22,831 bases of DNA, taken from Candidatus Gastranaerophilales bacterium. GTDB lineage: Bacteria; Cyanobacteriota; Vampirovibrionia; Gastranaerophilales; Gastranaerophilaceae. The notes beneath the pieces are model-generated. The model ran no database searches. It was not told the origin of the DNA and was given only the letters and a program-made list of their open reading frames with translations. The position numbers were made by a program, and so were the translations under genes. The stretch is taken from positions 1 through 22,831 of the forward strand of contig CAAFVD010000051.1 in assembly GCA_900766355.1 (NCBI GenBank). The letters are read 5' to 3'. Position 1 is the stretch's first letter; the number at the start of each line of letters is the position of its first letter. Below are positions 14,190 through 22,111 of the stretch, piece by piece.

Positions 14190-16274
14190 TTATGCTGCCC
14201 CTTCACCAATAGTATCAACAGCTTCAACTTTGATATCTGTAATCAATTCAGAATAAGAAATTACAACAATGGTCGGAATATGACGTTCTAAAAGCTGGAA
14301 TAATGGCAATCTGATTCTAGGAGAACATAGAATAACAGGTTGTTTACCGATGTTTTGGTGAGCTCTCATTAATGTCATCGCAGTTGACTCAATCAAATCT
14401 TGTACCTGCATTGGGTTTAACAAGAACATTGTACCTAATTCTGTTCTTTGACAACTATCATCAAGGATTTTTTCCCATTCAGGAGAAAGAGTTAATGCGT
14501 ATAATACGTTGTCATCTTGAACATTGGTTAAACAAATTTGTCGTCCTAATGCTGCTCTTAAACGCTCTGACAAAATGTCAGGTTCTTTAGAGAATCTTGC
14601 ATAGTCACAAAGCCGTTCAAATACAAATATAATATCCTTGATAGAAACTTTTTCTCTGATTAAGTTTACAAATATCTTACGTAAATCTGATGTAGAAATG
14701 ATTGCAGGAACAAGGTCGTTAACCAATGTAGGGTCTTGAGAACGAACAAGCTCCATAAGTTTAAGAACATCAGTTTTTGTCATAACTTCGTCTACGTGTT
14801 TACGTACACATTCTTGTAAGTGAGTAACAAGAACATCTGTTGCATCAACGGCAGTAACATTGCTTGCTGATTGAGCATCTTCTGAATTAACCCAATAAGC
14901 TTGTGTTTGGTAAGTAGGGTCAACAGCAATGATTGCATCATCAGGAACAGATTTTTTAACAGCGTCCCATTGGTCAGCAATAACCATATACTTACCAGGA
15001 TATACATAACCTGTAGCAACAGTATTACCACGAATAGAAATCATGTATTCATTTGCTTCAAGTGCAGATGAATCCATAATACGAATGTTTGGCAAAATGT
15101 AACCTAATTCGTCTGTTACACGTTGACGTAAAGCTGCAATTTTAGCAAGTAATTGACCTTCTTGGTCTGGGTCAGCAATAACTAGCAAACCTGCACCAAC
15201 TTGTAAACTCAATACGTCCACACCCAAACGCTCGTACATTTTGTTTGGGTTTACCAAGTCTTGCATATTTTGTCGTACATTTTCTAATTGTCCTAATTGA
15301 GATTGAACGTCAGCATTAATTAATACAGAGAATCCAGCAACGGCCAAACCTATAGAGAACATTAAGAATGGAATAAACGGCAAACCAGTCATCGGTGATG
15401 TTATTGCAATTAAGAACAAGAACATCGCAGCAAAGAACAATGAATAAGGTTTGTTCATAATCTGTTCTGTCAAATCAGCACCCAAAGATGCACTAGCAGC
15501 TGAAGCACGAGTCATTACAATACCTGCAGCAATAGACATCAATAGCGATGGAACCTGAGATGCCAAACCGTCACCAATTGTTAAAATTGTATATTTAGAA
15601 ACAGCATCGGCAGGTGGCATTTGGTTCATCAAACAACCAATTAACAAACCTCCAACGATGTTAATAATAACGATGATGATACCTGCCATAGTATCACCTT
15701 TTACGAACTTCATAGCACCGTCCATAGACCCGAACAAACTTGATTCTCTTTGTAAGTCCTCACGTTTTTTTACGGCCTCTTCAGGTGATATCAAACCTGC
15801 GTTAAAATCGGCATCAATAGTCATTTGTTTACCAGGCATCGCATCTAAGGCAAATCTGGCAGAAACTTCAGCAATACGTTCCGCACCTTTTGTGATAACC
15901 ATGAACTGTACAACTGTGATAATCAAGAAGATTACACCACCTACAACCATGTTACCACCAGTTACGAATGTACCGAATGCGTGGATAACTTCACCTGCCT
16001 CACCTTTTGCCAAAATCAAACGAGTTGAGGCAATTGATAAAACCAGACGAAACATCGTACCCAAAAGAATAATTGATGGGAACGCTGCCAATTCTAACGG
16101 CTTTTGTACATACAAAGATATCATCAAAAGTACAATACCTAAGGTTATATTCAAACTGATTGAAAAATTGATAACCCACGAAGGCATCTCTACTAACAAA
16201 ATAAGAATTAATGTTAGTACAAAGCAAGCAAGAAATATTTCACTTATTGGTTTATGTTCTGCTTCTGCTGCCAT
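14190..16274 (-). CDS. flhA: Flagellar export gate protein FlhA
   Basis: Central membrane component of the flagellar type III export gate, using the proton motive force and docking chaperone-substrate complexes through its cytoplasmic ring. 694 residues, normal length. Eight predicted membrane helices lie in residues 12-320. The FHIPEP family signature is at about 133-156 (AERIAEVSARFALDAMPGKQ, followed by a TIDAD), and GDGLASQVPSLL at 234-245. The soluble C-terminal domain starts near 330. It overlaps the fliH stop by one base (TAATG), which means coupled translation, and is followed immediately by yidD. The presence of FliE and FliF-type neighbours argues for the flagellar form rather than an injectisome homologue. 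Confidence 0.96.
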   Translation of the reverse strand: MAAEAEHKPISEIFLACFVLTLILILLVEMPSWVINFSISLNITLGIVLLMISLYVQKPLELAAFPSIILLGTMFRLVLSIASTRLILAKGEAGEVIHAFGTFVTGGNMVVGGVIFLIITVVQFMVITKGAERIAEVSARFALDAMPGKQMTIDADFNAGLISPEEAVKKREDLQRESSLFGSMDGAMKFVKGDTMAGIIIVIINIVGGLLIGCLMNQMPPADAVSKYTILTIGDGLASQVPSLLMSIAAGIVMTRASAASASLGADLTEQIMNKPYSLFFAAMFLFLIAITSPMTGLPFIPFLMFSIGLAVAGFSVLINADVQSQLGQLENVRQNMQDLVNPNKMYERLGVDVLSLQVGAGLLVIADPDQEGQLLAKIAALRQRVTDELGYILPNIRIMDSSALEANEYMISIRGNTVATGYVYPGKYMVIADQWDAVKKSVPDDAIIAVDPTYQTQAYWVNSEDAQSASNVTAVDATDVLVTHLQECVRKHVDEVMTKTDVLKLMELVRSQDPTLVNDLVPAIISTSDLRKIFVNLIREKVSIKDIIFVFERLCDYARFSKEPDILSERLRAALGRQICLTNVQDDNVLYALTLSPEWEKILDDSCQRTELGTMFLLNPMQVQDLIESTAMTLMRAHQNIGKQPVILCSPRIRLPLFQLLERHIPTIVVISYSELITDIKVEAVDTIGEGAA

Positions 16275-17023
16275 TAAGACCCTTTCAATGCTTTTTGTAT
16301 AATATCAATTTGTGCATCTATACTGGCATCGACTACACCATTGTTTGTTTGCACTACACAACTGCCTTCTGTTATATTATCATCAGCAACTATGTTTAAT
16401 TTAGATTCTACACCTAACAAAGTTAATTGTTCAGGTAATGTATCTTTGACATATTGAGCCTGAGTTGTATTAACTTTTATTGTTATTTGTGGTTCGTTTT
16501 TAGGTATATTTTTTAGTATATCCATAACTGTATCAATTACAATTTGTGGATCTATTTGAACTTCATGTTTAATGATTTTACGAGCAATATCAAGACTTAT
16601 TTCAATAATATCAGGTGCAATTGCATCAAAAACTTTTTTTTCGGCACTCATAAATGCACCAATGTTAGATTTTAGAGCTACCAAATCAGTTTTTGCTTTT
16701 TCAAGTCCTTCGTTATATCCTTCCTGATACGCAGCATTTTTTATTTGTATAGCTTCTTCTTGAGCTCTTGAAATCAAGTTTCTATCATCAATTCTTCTAT
16801 AACCACGTCTTCTGTTTCCAGTACGGCGTTCTTCTCTTTGGGTAAAATCAATGTTATCTATATCAAAAACTGCTTGTTCAATATCTTCTTCGTCTTCTTT
16901 TGAATCTTCTTCAGGAACTTGAACAGCTTGAGCCTCCGCAACCTTTTGAGCCTCCTCCTCTGCTCTTTGTTGCGCTTGTTTAGCTGCTATTTTCTTCTGA
17001 AAACTATTCTTCTTTATAATCAT
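16274..17023 (-). CDS. fliH: Flagellar export ATPase regulator FliH
   Basis: Stator-like partner of the FliI ATPase. 249 residues. The N-terminus is basic then acidic (KEDEEDIEQ) and probably disordered, followed by a highly basic patch (RRTGNRRRGYRR, 66-77). The coiled region contains AAYQEGYNEGLEKAK, with the Gly spacing typical of FliH. The C-terminal domain (120-249) ends with ITEGSCVVQTNNGVVDASID, the conserved FliH/YscL/V-ATPase-E-like signature. It starts 5 bp after the fliG stop without a visible ribosome site, so translation probably depends on coupling. FliI, normally the next gene, is absent; flhA follows with a one-base overlap. The assignment rests on the C-terminal motif and position. 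Confidence 0.87.
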   Translation of the reverse strand: MIIKKNSFQKKIAAKQAQQRAEEEAQKVAEAQAVQVPEEDSKEDEEDIEQAVFDIDNIDFTQREERRTGNRRRGYRRIDDRNLISRAQEEAIQIKNAAYQEGYNEGLEKAKTDLVALKSNIGAFMSAEKKVFDAIAPDIIEISLDIARKIIKHEVQIDPQIVIDTVMDILKNIPKNEPQITIKVNTTQAQYVKDTLPEQLTLLGVESKLNIVADDNITEGSCVVQTNNGVVDASIDAQIDIIQKALKGS

Positions 17024-17028
17024 AATAT

Positions 17029-18057
17029 TTATTGTACACTATTTTTGACATATTGAACAACAATTCCTGCAACTCTTGTTGGAATTGGGTAATAATCTCC
17101 CTCATAAGCTTTTGCAATAAATCGCTTCAAGAATGGACGTTCTGATTTGAATAATTTTTCAATCTCGTCTAGTGGGTGAGTATCAAAAATTTTGTTTAAT
17201 TGTCTAATTATGGATTCTTGACTAGGACTTTTGCGTCTTGGTAAAAATTCTTTTATGTTCTCAAGACATTTTAGGGTGTAACTCATATCAAGTCCAGCCT
17301 CTAAATTTTCGACCTTCATATAAGTTTGAATGGTTTCAACATCTTGAGGCGCAAATTTTTCTAATATTGCATCAACTCTATCTTGAGGTAATATTTTTAA
17401 AACCAAAGCTACAGACATTAATTTCAAAGCCTTTTCCATAGGTTTTGCAGGTAATGCCGTTTGAGTTGGAACAGGTGCTTGAGCCACAGGTTGTTGAGGT
17501 TGAGCAGTATCTTGTTGTGCAGCTGCCTCTATTGCTGCTTTTTGTTCAGCTTCTGCTTGAGCAGCTTGTGCTGCCATGTCATCAATGTTTGATTGGCTCA
17601 TTGCTTTTTGAGAAATTTCAGCAGAAATAACTCCTCGTTTTTCCAAATTATCAATTGCATCTTTGTAAGATTTATTAACGTGATGTTCAATTAATTGTAA
17701 AATTTGGTCTTGTGGAACATTTTTCATTATAGCCTGTTTGGCAACTTCAAAAATTGTGAAGGCTATTTTTTGCATAATGCCGTCCCAATGCTCTGGCAAT
17801 ATTCCTGAATGTACAAGGTCTATAGATTTGTGGAACGCCCATTCTGCAATAATTTGAGTTACAAATATCGCTTGGTCAGCATTGAATCCTAATGCCTCAT
17901 CATTAGCGATAGCTTCACCAGCTAAAAGCGTGAAATTAGAAAGAGTTTTAACAACATAATTTTTTTGCATGTCGTTAAATTCTTTAGGGATTAATTCCCC
18001 TGCTTGAGAGGACATCATCTCTGCAAATTCTTTATAATCAAACCCTTCTATTGGCAT
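17029..18057 (-). CDS. fliG: Divergent flagellar motor switch protein FliG
   Basis: It occupies the FliG slot between fliF and fliH and has FliG-like length (342), but is very diverged. Residues 1-150 are helical and do not show the standard FliG N-domain pattern. An Ala/Gln/Pro-rich linker spans 160-206. Residues 207-250 (ALVLKILPQDRVDAILEKF, then APQDVETI) resemble the FliG/MgtE-N helical unit. Residues 280-342 can be aligned by eye to the FliG C-terminal domain (SIIRQLNKIF...LFKSERPFLKRF). No EHPQ motif is visible and the torque helix looks about four residues shorter. It starts 52 bp after fliF with a GGGA-type ribosome site. FliF keeps its FliG-binding C-terminal helix, supporting the assignment. 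An alternative is a lineage-specific substitute protein. Confidence 0.62.
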   Translation of the reverse strand: MPIEGFDYKEFAEMMSSQAGELIPKEFNDMQKNYVVKTLSNFTLLAGEAIANDEALGFNADQAIFVTQIIAEWAFHKSIDLVHSGILPEHWDGIMQKIAFTIFEVAKQAIMKNVPQDQILQLIEHHVNKSYKDAIDNLEKRGVISAEISQKAMSQSNIDDMAAQAAQAEAEQKAAIEAAAQQDTAQPQQPVAQAPVPTQTALPAKPMEKALKLMSVALVLKILPQDRVDAILEKFAPQDVETIQTYMKVENLEAGLDMSYTLKCLENIKEFLPRRKSPSQESIIRQLNKIFDTHPLDEIEKLFKSERPFLKRFIAKAYEGDYYPIPTRVAGIVVQYVKNSVQ

Positions 18058-18109
18058 TTATACATTTCCCTTTTCTAATTTACCTCGCCCCATTTACATA
18101 AGGTTTTTG

Positions 18110-19768
18110 TTAACCTTGTTCTATCCAACTCTTGATTTTTTCTCCAGCGAAATCTTCATCAGCCATATCAAATTCTGATTTTATTTCTGCTAAAGCATTT
18201 TTTAGAGGTGTGTAGTCAACAGGCATTCTTGCTTGTTGTATTTGTAATTGGGTTTGTTCTTGTTGTTCAAGCATACTACGTTGTAATTGTTGTTGTTGCT
18301 CTACAAGTGCATCTGCTTTTTGTCCAACATCTCTTAATTGTTGTTCTTGTTCTACTGTTTTACCTCTTAGAGCTTCCATTTCAACTTCTTGTTTTTCTCT
18401 CATTTTCTTTAATCTTTGAGTTACGGCTCTATGTCCTAAGAACAAGCTTGCTGCAACCATTGCTATTGCTAACCACCAAGGATTACCTGTTTCATCTGGT
18501 TTTGGAAGTTTTTCTGGGTTATCTGATGCAAGATAAGGGTCATTTGAATCGTTGAATACGATAGAAACATTTTCAGGTCTTGCTTTTGGACTTGCAGAAT
18601 GTGCAACAAGTTCTTTTAAATCATCTATTGTTAAATCAGGTGGTAACGCAGCTTTATCCATAGTTACTGCAATAGAAATATCTTCTATAACTCCAGGGTT
18701 CATATATTCGTTTGTTTGAATTTTAGATACGCCATATTGAGTTTCTTTTGCAGTTCTTGAATAGTTTCTGTTTTGGTTTGAATTTGCACCACCTCCAGGT
18801 AAACCGTTTGGAAGATATACACTAACTGCGTTAGTATTTTTGCTACTATCATTCGTTTGGTCACCTAAACCTTCTGAGAAGGTTTGTTCTGATATTGATG
18901 CTTTTTGGTTTGGATCATACCAAGTTGTGAATTTTTCTGTAGGAGATTGTTTTAAGAATGTACTAACAGTTGCTGTATAGTTACCTTTACCAACCAATCT
19001 ATCCAACTGAGTATTAACCTTTTGCAACATATATTTATCTTTTTCATGAAGTTTTTCTTCATCTTGAGAAGTTGCATCAAGGATATTGTTATAAACATTA
19101 CCGTTTGTGTCTGTTATTGATAAGTTTTCAGGAGTCAAGCCTGATACAGAACCGATAAGTAAGTTTGTAATCGCTTTTACTTTGAAATTATCAAGTTTTT
19201 CACCTGAAGGCATATCAAGTTGAACTGTTGCCGTAACAGGTTTTTGTGTTGATGAGAACATTGTTTGTTCAGGAATTGAAACAAAAACTGACGCATTTTG
19301 AATTGGTGGGATTTTACGGATTAATCTTGCCAACTCACCGTCAATCGCTCTAACTAAACGAATTCTTTTGTCCTCTTTGGTTGATGTAAAATCACCTTTG
19401 TCAAACATTTCAAGTCCGACATTTTGATCCATCAAACCACTTTTTACAATAGCTAAAAGGGCTCTATCTCTTTGAGTTTGTGTGTAATCTTTTAAGAATA
19501 TTGTTGATTTTGTACCATCAAGTTTTCTATTAGCAGTAATACCTTCTCTAGCTAGTAGGGCTTGTATTTCGATAGCTTTGCCTAAATTATCTGTTGTTAA
19601 TAAATCTAGTGGGTCTTTGATAACTTTTTCTTGAACAACTTTACCGCCAGCACCTTTGTTTGAGGTAGAAACAATAGCTACGGTAACCAATAGAGCTACA
19701 AGGACTACAGCTGCAACTGCAATTCCTATTAAAACTTTTTTATCTTGTAATAACTGCTTAAAATCCAT
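18110..19768 (-). CDS. fliF: Flagellar MS-ring protein FliF
   Basis: Forms the inner-membrane MS ring that carries the rod and the switch. 552 residues. TM1 is at 12-34. The ring-building YscJ-like domains run from about 50 to 230 (IEIQALLAREGI, LARLIRKIPPIQNASVFVSI, ITNLLIGSVSGLTPENLSI). The beta-collar region follows, with a Gly/Asn-rich loop (NGLPGGGANSNQN, 321-333). TM2 is at 429-446. The cytoplasmic tail has an unusual Gln-rich coiled-coil (about 450-512) before the C-terminal helix FAGEKIKSWIEQ, which matches the FliG-binding end of canonical FliF. GGGTG lies 8 nt before the ATG. It is preceded by fliE (63-bp gap) and followed by fliG. Confidence 0.96.
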   Translation of the reverse strand: MDFKQLLQDKKVLIGIAVAAVVLVALLVTVAIVSTSNKGAGGKVVQEKVIKDPLDLLTTDNLGKAIEIQALLAREGITANRKLDGTKSTIFLKDYTQTQRDRALLAIVKSGLMDQNVGLEMFDKGDFTSTKEDKRIRLVRAIDGELARLIRKIPPIQNASVFVSIPEQTMFSSTQKPVTATVQLDMPSGEKLDNFKVKAITNLLIGSVSGLTPENLSITDTNGNVYNNILDATSQDEEKLHEKDKYMLQKVNTQLDRLVGKGNYTATVSTFLKQSPTEKFTTWYDPNQKASISEQTFSEGLGDQTNDSSKNTNAVSVYLPNGLPGGGANSNQNRNYSRTAKETQYGVSKIQTNEYMNPGVIEDISIAVTMDKAALPPDLTIDDLKELVAHSASPKARPENVSIVFNDSNDPYLASDNPEKLPKPDETGNPWWLAIAMVAASLFLGHRAVTQRLKKMREKQEVEMEALRGKTVEQEQQLRDVGQKADALVEQQQQLQRSMLEQQEQTQLQIQQARMPVDYTPLKNALAEIKSEFDMADEDFAGEKIKSWIEQG

Positions 19769-19831
19769 ATTGATAACACCCTAACGCTATTATTTATTTA
19801 GTTTGGTACACACTACTGTTACTATATTATA

Positions 19832-20182
19832 CTATACTTGAAGTTGCATAATTTTATCATATGTTTGTATGATTTTACCAGTAAATTGAGTTGCTACGTT
19901 AACATTTATTTCTGCTTTTGCCATTGCAGTCATAACATCATGGATATCAACATCATCATTACCAGCCATAACATCTTTCAACATACCGTCAGGAGCATTC
20001 AAATCTGAGTTAAATTTTTCGACTAAACCTGACATTACTGATTTGAAATCTGTTGTTTCAGGAGTTTCTACTCTGCCGATTCTTGCACTTGGCATATTTC
20101 CAAACCCTGGGTCCATTTTTGTATGTTGAATACGACCTTGTAAGTCATATCTTGGATAAAATCCTGTTCCATTTGATAACAT
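19832..20182 (-). CDS. fliE: Flagellar hook-basal body protein FliE
   Basis: Rod-MS-ring adaptor of 116 residues. The conserved C-terminal half reads DDVDIHDVMTAMAKAEINVN, then a helix ending YDKIMQLQV, the FliE signature. The N-terminal 45 residues are Gly/Pro-rich and less conserved, as usual. GAGG lies 6 nt before the ATG. It is the first gene of the operon; flgB and flgC, which often precede fliE, are absent, and pnuC lies upstream instead. The 211-bp region before it carries a tandem direct repeat that may be its control site. Confidence 0.95.
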   Translation of the reverse strand: MLSNGTGFYPRYDLQGRIQHTKMDPGFGNMPSARIGRVETPETTDFKSVMSGLVEKFNSDLNAPDGMLKDVMAGNDDVDIHDVMTAMAKAEINVNVATQFTGKIIQTYDKIMQLQV

Positions 20183-20268
20183 ATTTTACCTCACTCTTTT
20201 AGTTAAACTCGTTTACATTTTCTATAGTAATCGGATAAAATTCTAATAAAATTAATGATATACATAAC

Positions 20269-20339
20269 AAATCCTTCATTTGTGCTAGTTACTCAATATT
20301 TTTTTAAGGATTTATTCGAAAAAGTCAACGAAAAAGTCA
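20269..20339 (-). promoter_or_regulatory. Repeat-rich control region upstream of the flagellar operon
   Basis: On the minus strand TGACTTTTTCG occurs twice with a 12-bp period (20317-20327 and 20329-20339), spaced by about one helical turn as in tandem activator sites. Next to it, an 8-bp inverted repeat AAATCCTT/AAGGATTT (20269-20276, 20306-20313) has a 29-bp spacer. I found no convincing -35/-10 pair between here and the fliE start, nor sigma54 or sigma28 sites. No gene is present in 20183-20393. Confidence 0.45.
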
Positions 20340-20393
20340 GGCTATGACATGATTTGAACCAAATTCGACATATTTCTTAATATTTTAAAATAG

Positions 20394-21104
20394 TTAGGTT
20401 TGTCTTATTTCTTTATTCCATTTGTAATAAAAATAAAGTCCTAAAACAAAATATACACACCACATTATAATTGTTGAATAAACTTTTTGTCCTGAAGTTG
20501 CGACACAGACCCACATAATGATTGATAAGAAGTTTACGATTGTCCAAATAATCCATTGTTCAATTGCTCGTTTTACGGTTAAATACATTCCTAATAATGA
20601 AAGAATTGTTGTTATACCATCAATTATAGGGTGGCTATCTTTGAAAGTATGTAAAACTCCAATGAAACAGACAACAGATAAAAAAGTGATTACAAAAAGT
20701 TTTTTTAGCTCTATTTTTGAAAGTTTAGTTTTAATAATTTCGTTATTAGATTTTTTTAGATGTTTTTTCCATTGAAAAATACCAATAATTTGCATTGGTA
20801 AATAATATCCTATATATAACAATAGATTGCCAAATAACGCATTTTTAAAAGCTAGGTAACTATAAAAACAAGTTCCTGTCAGTCCAAACAAGTAACAAGA
20901 TATTTTGCCCTTACCTGCGAGTATTGTATATAATATCCCACAAATTGCAGATATTATTGCAACGATACTGTCGTTTAATATTAATACGTTAAAAAGAATT
21001 GTAGAAGCAATAATTATAAGTCCATATAATTCGTGTTTTTCCCAACCAGAAAGCTCTAATTTTACAAATTGTTTAATGTTTTCGATATTAATTTTACTTT
21101 TCAT
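20394..21104 (-). CDS. pnuC: PnuC-family nicotinamide riboside transporter
   Basis: Inner-membrane facilitator for nicotinamide riboside, feeding NAD salvage. 236 residues with about seven hydrophobic helices after a 20-residue charged start. Family signatures are ISAICGILYTILAGKGKISC (52-70), a YSYLAFKNALFGNLLLYIGY block (81-100) with QIIGIFQW (105-112), and EQWIIWTIVNFLSIIMWV near 182-199. The last includes the W-x-x-W and N residues that line the substrate path. There is no NadR or kinase gene nearby. The start has no ribosome site and lies only 25 bp from the start of the divergent gene, so there is no room for a riboswitch between them. Not part of the flagellar operon in function, although on the same strand. 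Confidence 0.94.
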   Translation of the reverse strand: MKSKINIENIKQFVKLELSGWEKHELYGLIIIASTILFNVLILNDSIVAIISAICGILYTILAGKGKISCYLFGLTGTCFYSYLAFKNALFGNLLLYIGYYLPMQIIGIFQWKKHLKKSNNEIIKTKLSKIELKKLFVITFLSVVCFIGVLHTFKDSHPIIDGITTILSLLGMYLTVKRAIEQWIIWTIVNFLSIIMWVCVATSGQKVYSTIIMWCVYFVLGLYFYYKWNKEIRQT

Positions 21105-21121
21105 TATTTATGTTATCTAAT
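21093..21121 (+). promoter_or_regulatory. Possible promoter giving a leaderless mRNA for the gene at 21130
   Basis: TTTACT (21093-21098), a 17-bp spacer and TCTAAT (21116-21121). Transcription would start within about two bases of the ATG, which has no ribosome site. A second possible promoter, TTTACA-17-GATATT (21061-21089), would give a leader of about 34 nt. Confidence 0.35.
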
Positions 21122-21129
21122 AAAAATAG

Positions 21130-22107
21130 ATGAAAGTAAATTTAAGAACAAAAAGTTTATATAAAAATCAACTATTACATAAAGGATTGGAGTTCGCAGC
21201 AGATAAAAGTCCAACATTTATGGCGGGGACTGCATTAGCTTTTTCAACACTAAGACCTTTATCAATTCTTGCTACTCCAAAAACAGATAGAGAAAATAAA
21301 AAACTCGCCTGTGCAAAATCTATTGCTTCTGCTGGTATAAATTATACTTTGATGTATGGTTTGACGTCAGTTTTGTCTAGAGGGATAAAAAATATTGAAA
21401 CAAAGCCTGATGTTTATTTAAAACCTAAGACAATAAAAATACTTACAGAAACGGGAAAACCTCTTTCTGCTTCAAAAAAATATCAATTTTTAGCACAGTT
21501 TTTCAAATTAGGACTAGGACTTGTTATGACGATACCGAAGTCCTCTCTTACTTGTGCATTAATACCTACAATTATGGATAAGTTATTAAATAATAAAAAA
21601 CAAATTTCTGATTCTATAAACAAACAAACAGTATCACCAAGCTTTAAGGGTGGGGCAAGGTTAAATCCTCTATCAAAAGGGATTGGTAAAGTTATGGATA
21701 AACCTTGTATGCTAAATATGGCAGAAAAATTCAAAGATACAAATTACGCAATGCATATTCCTGTTATGGGTGATATTTTATCAACAGGAGCTTTTATTCA
21801 TCAATCTAATAAGAGTAAAAAAATTAAACAAGATAGGAAAAAAGTTCTTAATTATAATGCTGGAATATCAACTGGACTTAGCATTGTGGCGAGTTATATA
21901 GTTGATAAAGCCTTAGATAAACCAACAGAAAAAATCATTAAGAAATTTTCAGAAGTGAATAAAGACGCACCAAAACTTGCTAAATATGTAGAGGGGATAA
22001 AAATTGCTAAACCAACATTGATTATGGGGGGGATTTATTATTTAGCAATACCTCTTGTATCTACATTTTGGGCAGAACGGGTTAATAATAAACAAAAAAA
22101 TAAATAG
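21130..22107 (+). CDS. Orphan SFKG-type membrane protein with internal duplication
   Basis: 325 residues, no known family. There is no signal peptide, but several moderately hydrophobic Ala/Gly/Ser-rich helices (around 28-48, 64-82, 124-150, 209-223, 244-260, 293-312) could insert in or lie on a membrane. SFKG is at residues 171-174, near the middle, followed by a Gly/basic linker. The two halves look related: DRENKK...KSIASAGINYTLMYGLTSVL in the first corresponds to DRKK...NAGISTGLSIVASYIVDKAL in the second. Both end with a hydrophobic helix, an IP and an NNK tail (LLNNKK, RVNNKQ). The ATG has no ribosome site. It diverges from pnuC (25 bp) and converges with yjbQ (4 bp between stops). Probably a lineage-specific membrane-associated protein; role unknown. 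Confidence 0.72.
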   Translation: MKVNLRTKSLYKNQLLHKGLEFAADKSPTFMAGTALAFSTLRPLSILATPKTDRENKKLACAKSIASAGINYTLMYGLTSVLSRGIKNIETKPDVYLKPKTIKILTETGKPLSASKKYQFLAQFFKLGLGLVMTIPKSSLTCALIPTIMDKLLNNKKQISDSINKQTVSPSFKGGARLNPLSKGIGKVMDKPCMLNMAEKFKDTNYAMHIPVMGDILSTGAFIHQSNKSKKIKQDRKKVLNYNAGISTGLSIVASYIVDKALDKPTEKIIKKFSEVNKDAPKLAKYVEGIKIAKPTLIMGGIYYLAIPLVSTFWAERVNNKQKNK

Positions 22108-22111
22108 AAAA

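Noticed and set aside
15658..16302. 214-codon plus-strand frame opposite flhA
   Set aside because: It lies antisense to a strongly conserved membrane domain; its composition (Ile/Pro/Thr-rich) is that expected of the reverse strand of FlhA, and no ribosome site or family is seen.
18230..18360. TTG/TGT-rich low-complexity run as a phase-variation microsatellite
   Set aside because: The run is irregular and in frame with the Gln-rich coil of FliF; there is no long pure tract prone to slippage.
18208..18555. 115-codon plus-strand frame, very Leu/Val-rich
   Set aside because: It is the reverse of the Gln-rich coiled coil and TM2 of FliF; the hydrophobic look comes from reading CAA/GAA-rich codons backwards.
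14190..20182. Non-flagellar type III secretion (injectisome) instead of a flagellum
   Set aside because: FliE is flagellum-specific, FliF is full-length with two membrane helices and a FliG-binding end, and no injectisome-specific genes are seen.
21105..21129. Riboswitch upstream of pnuC
   Set aside because: Only 25 bp separate pnuC from the divergent start codon, and nothing in the adjacent coding sequence resembles an aptamer.
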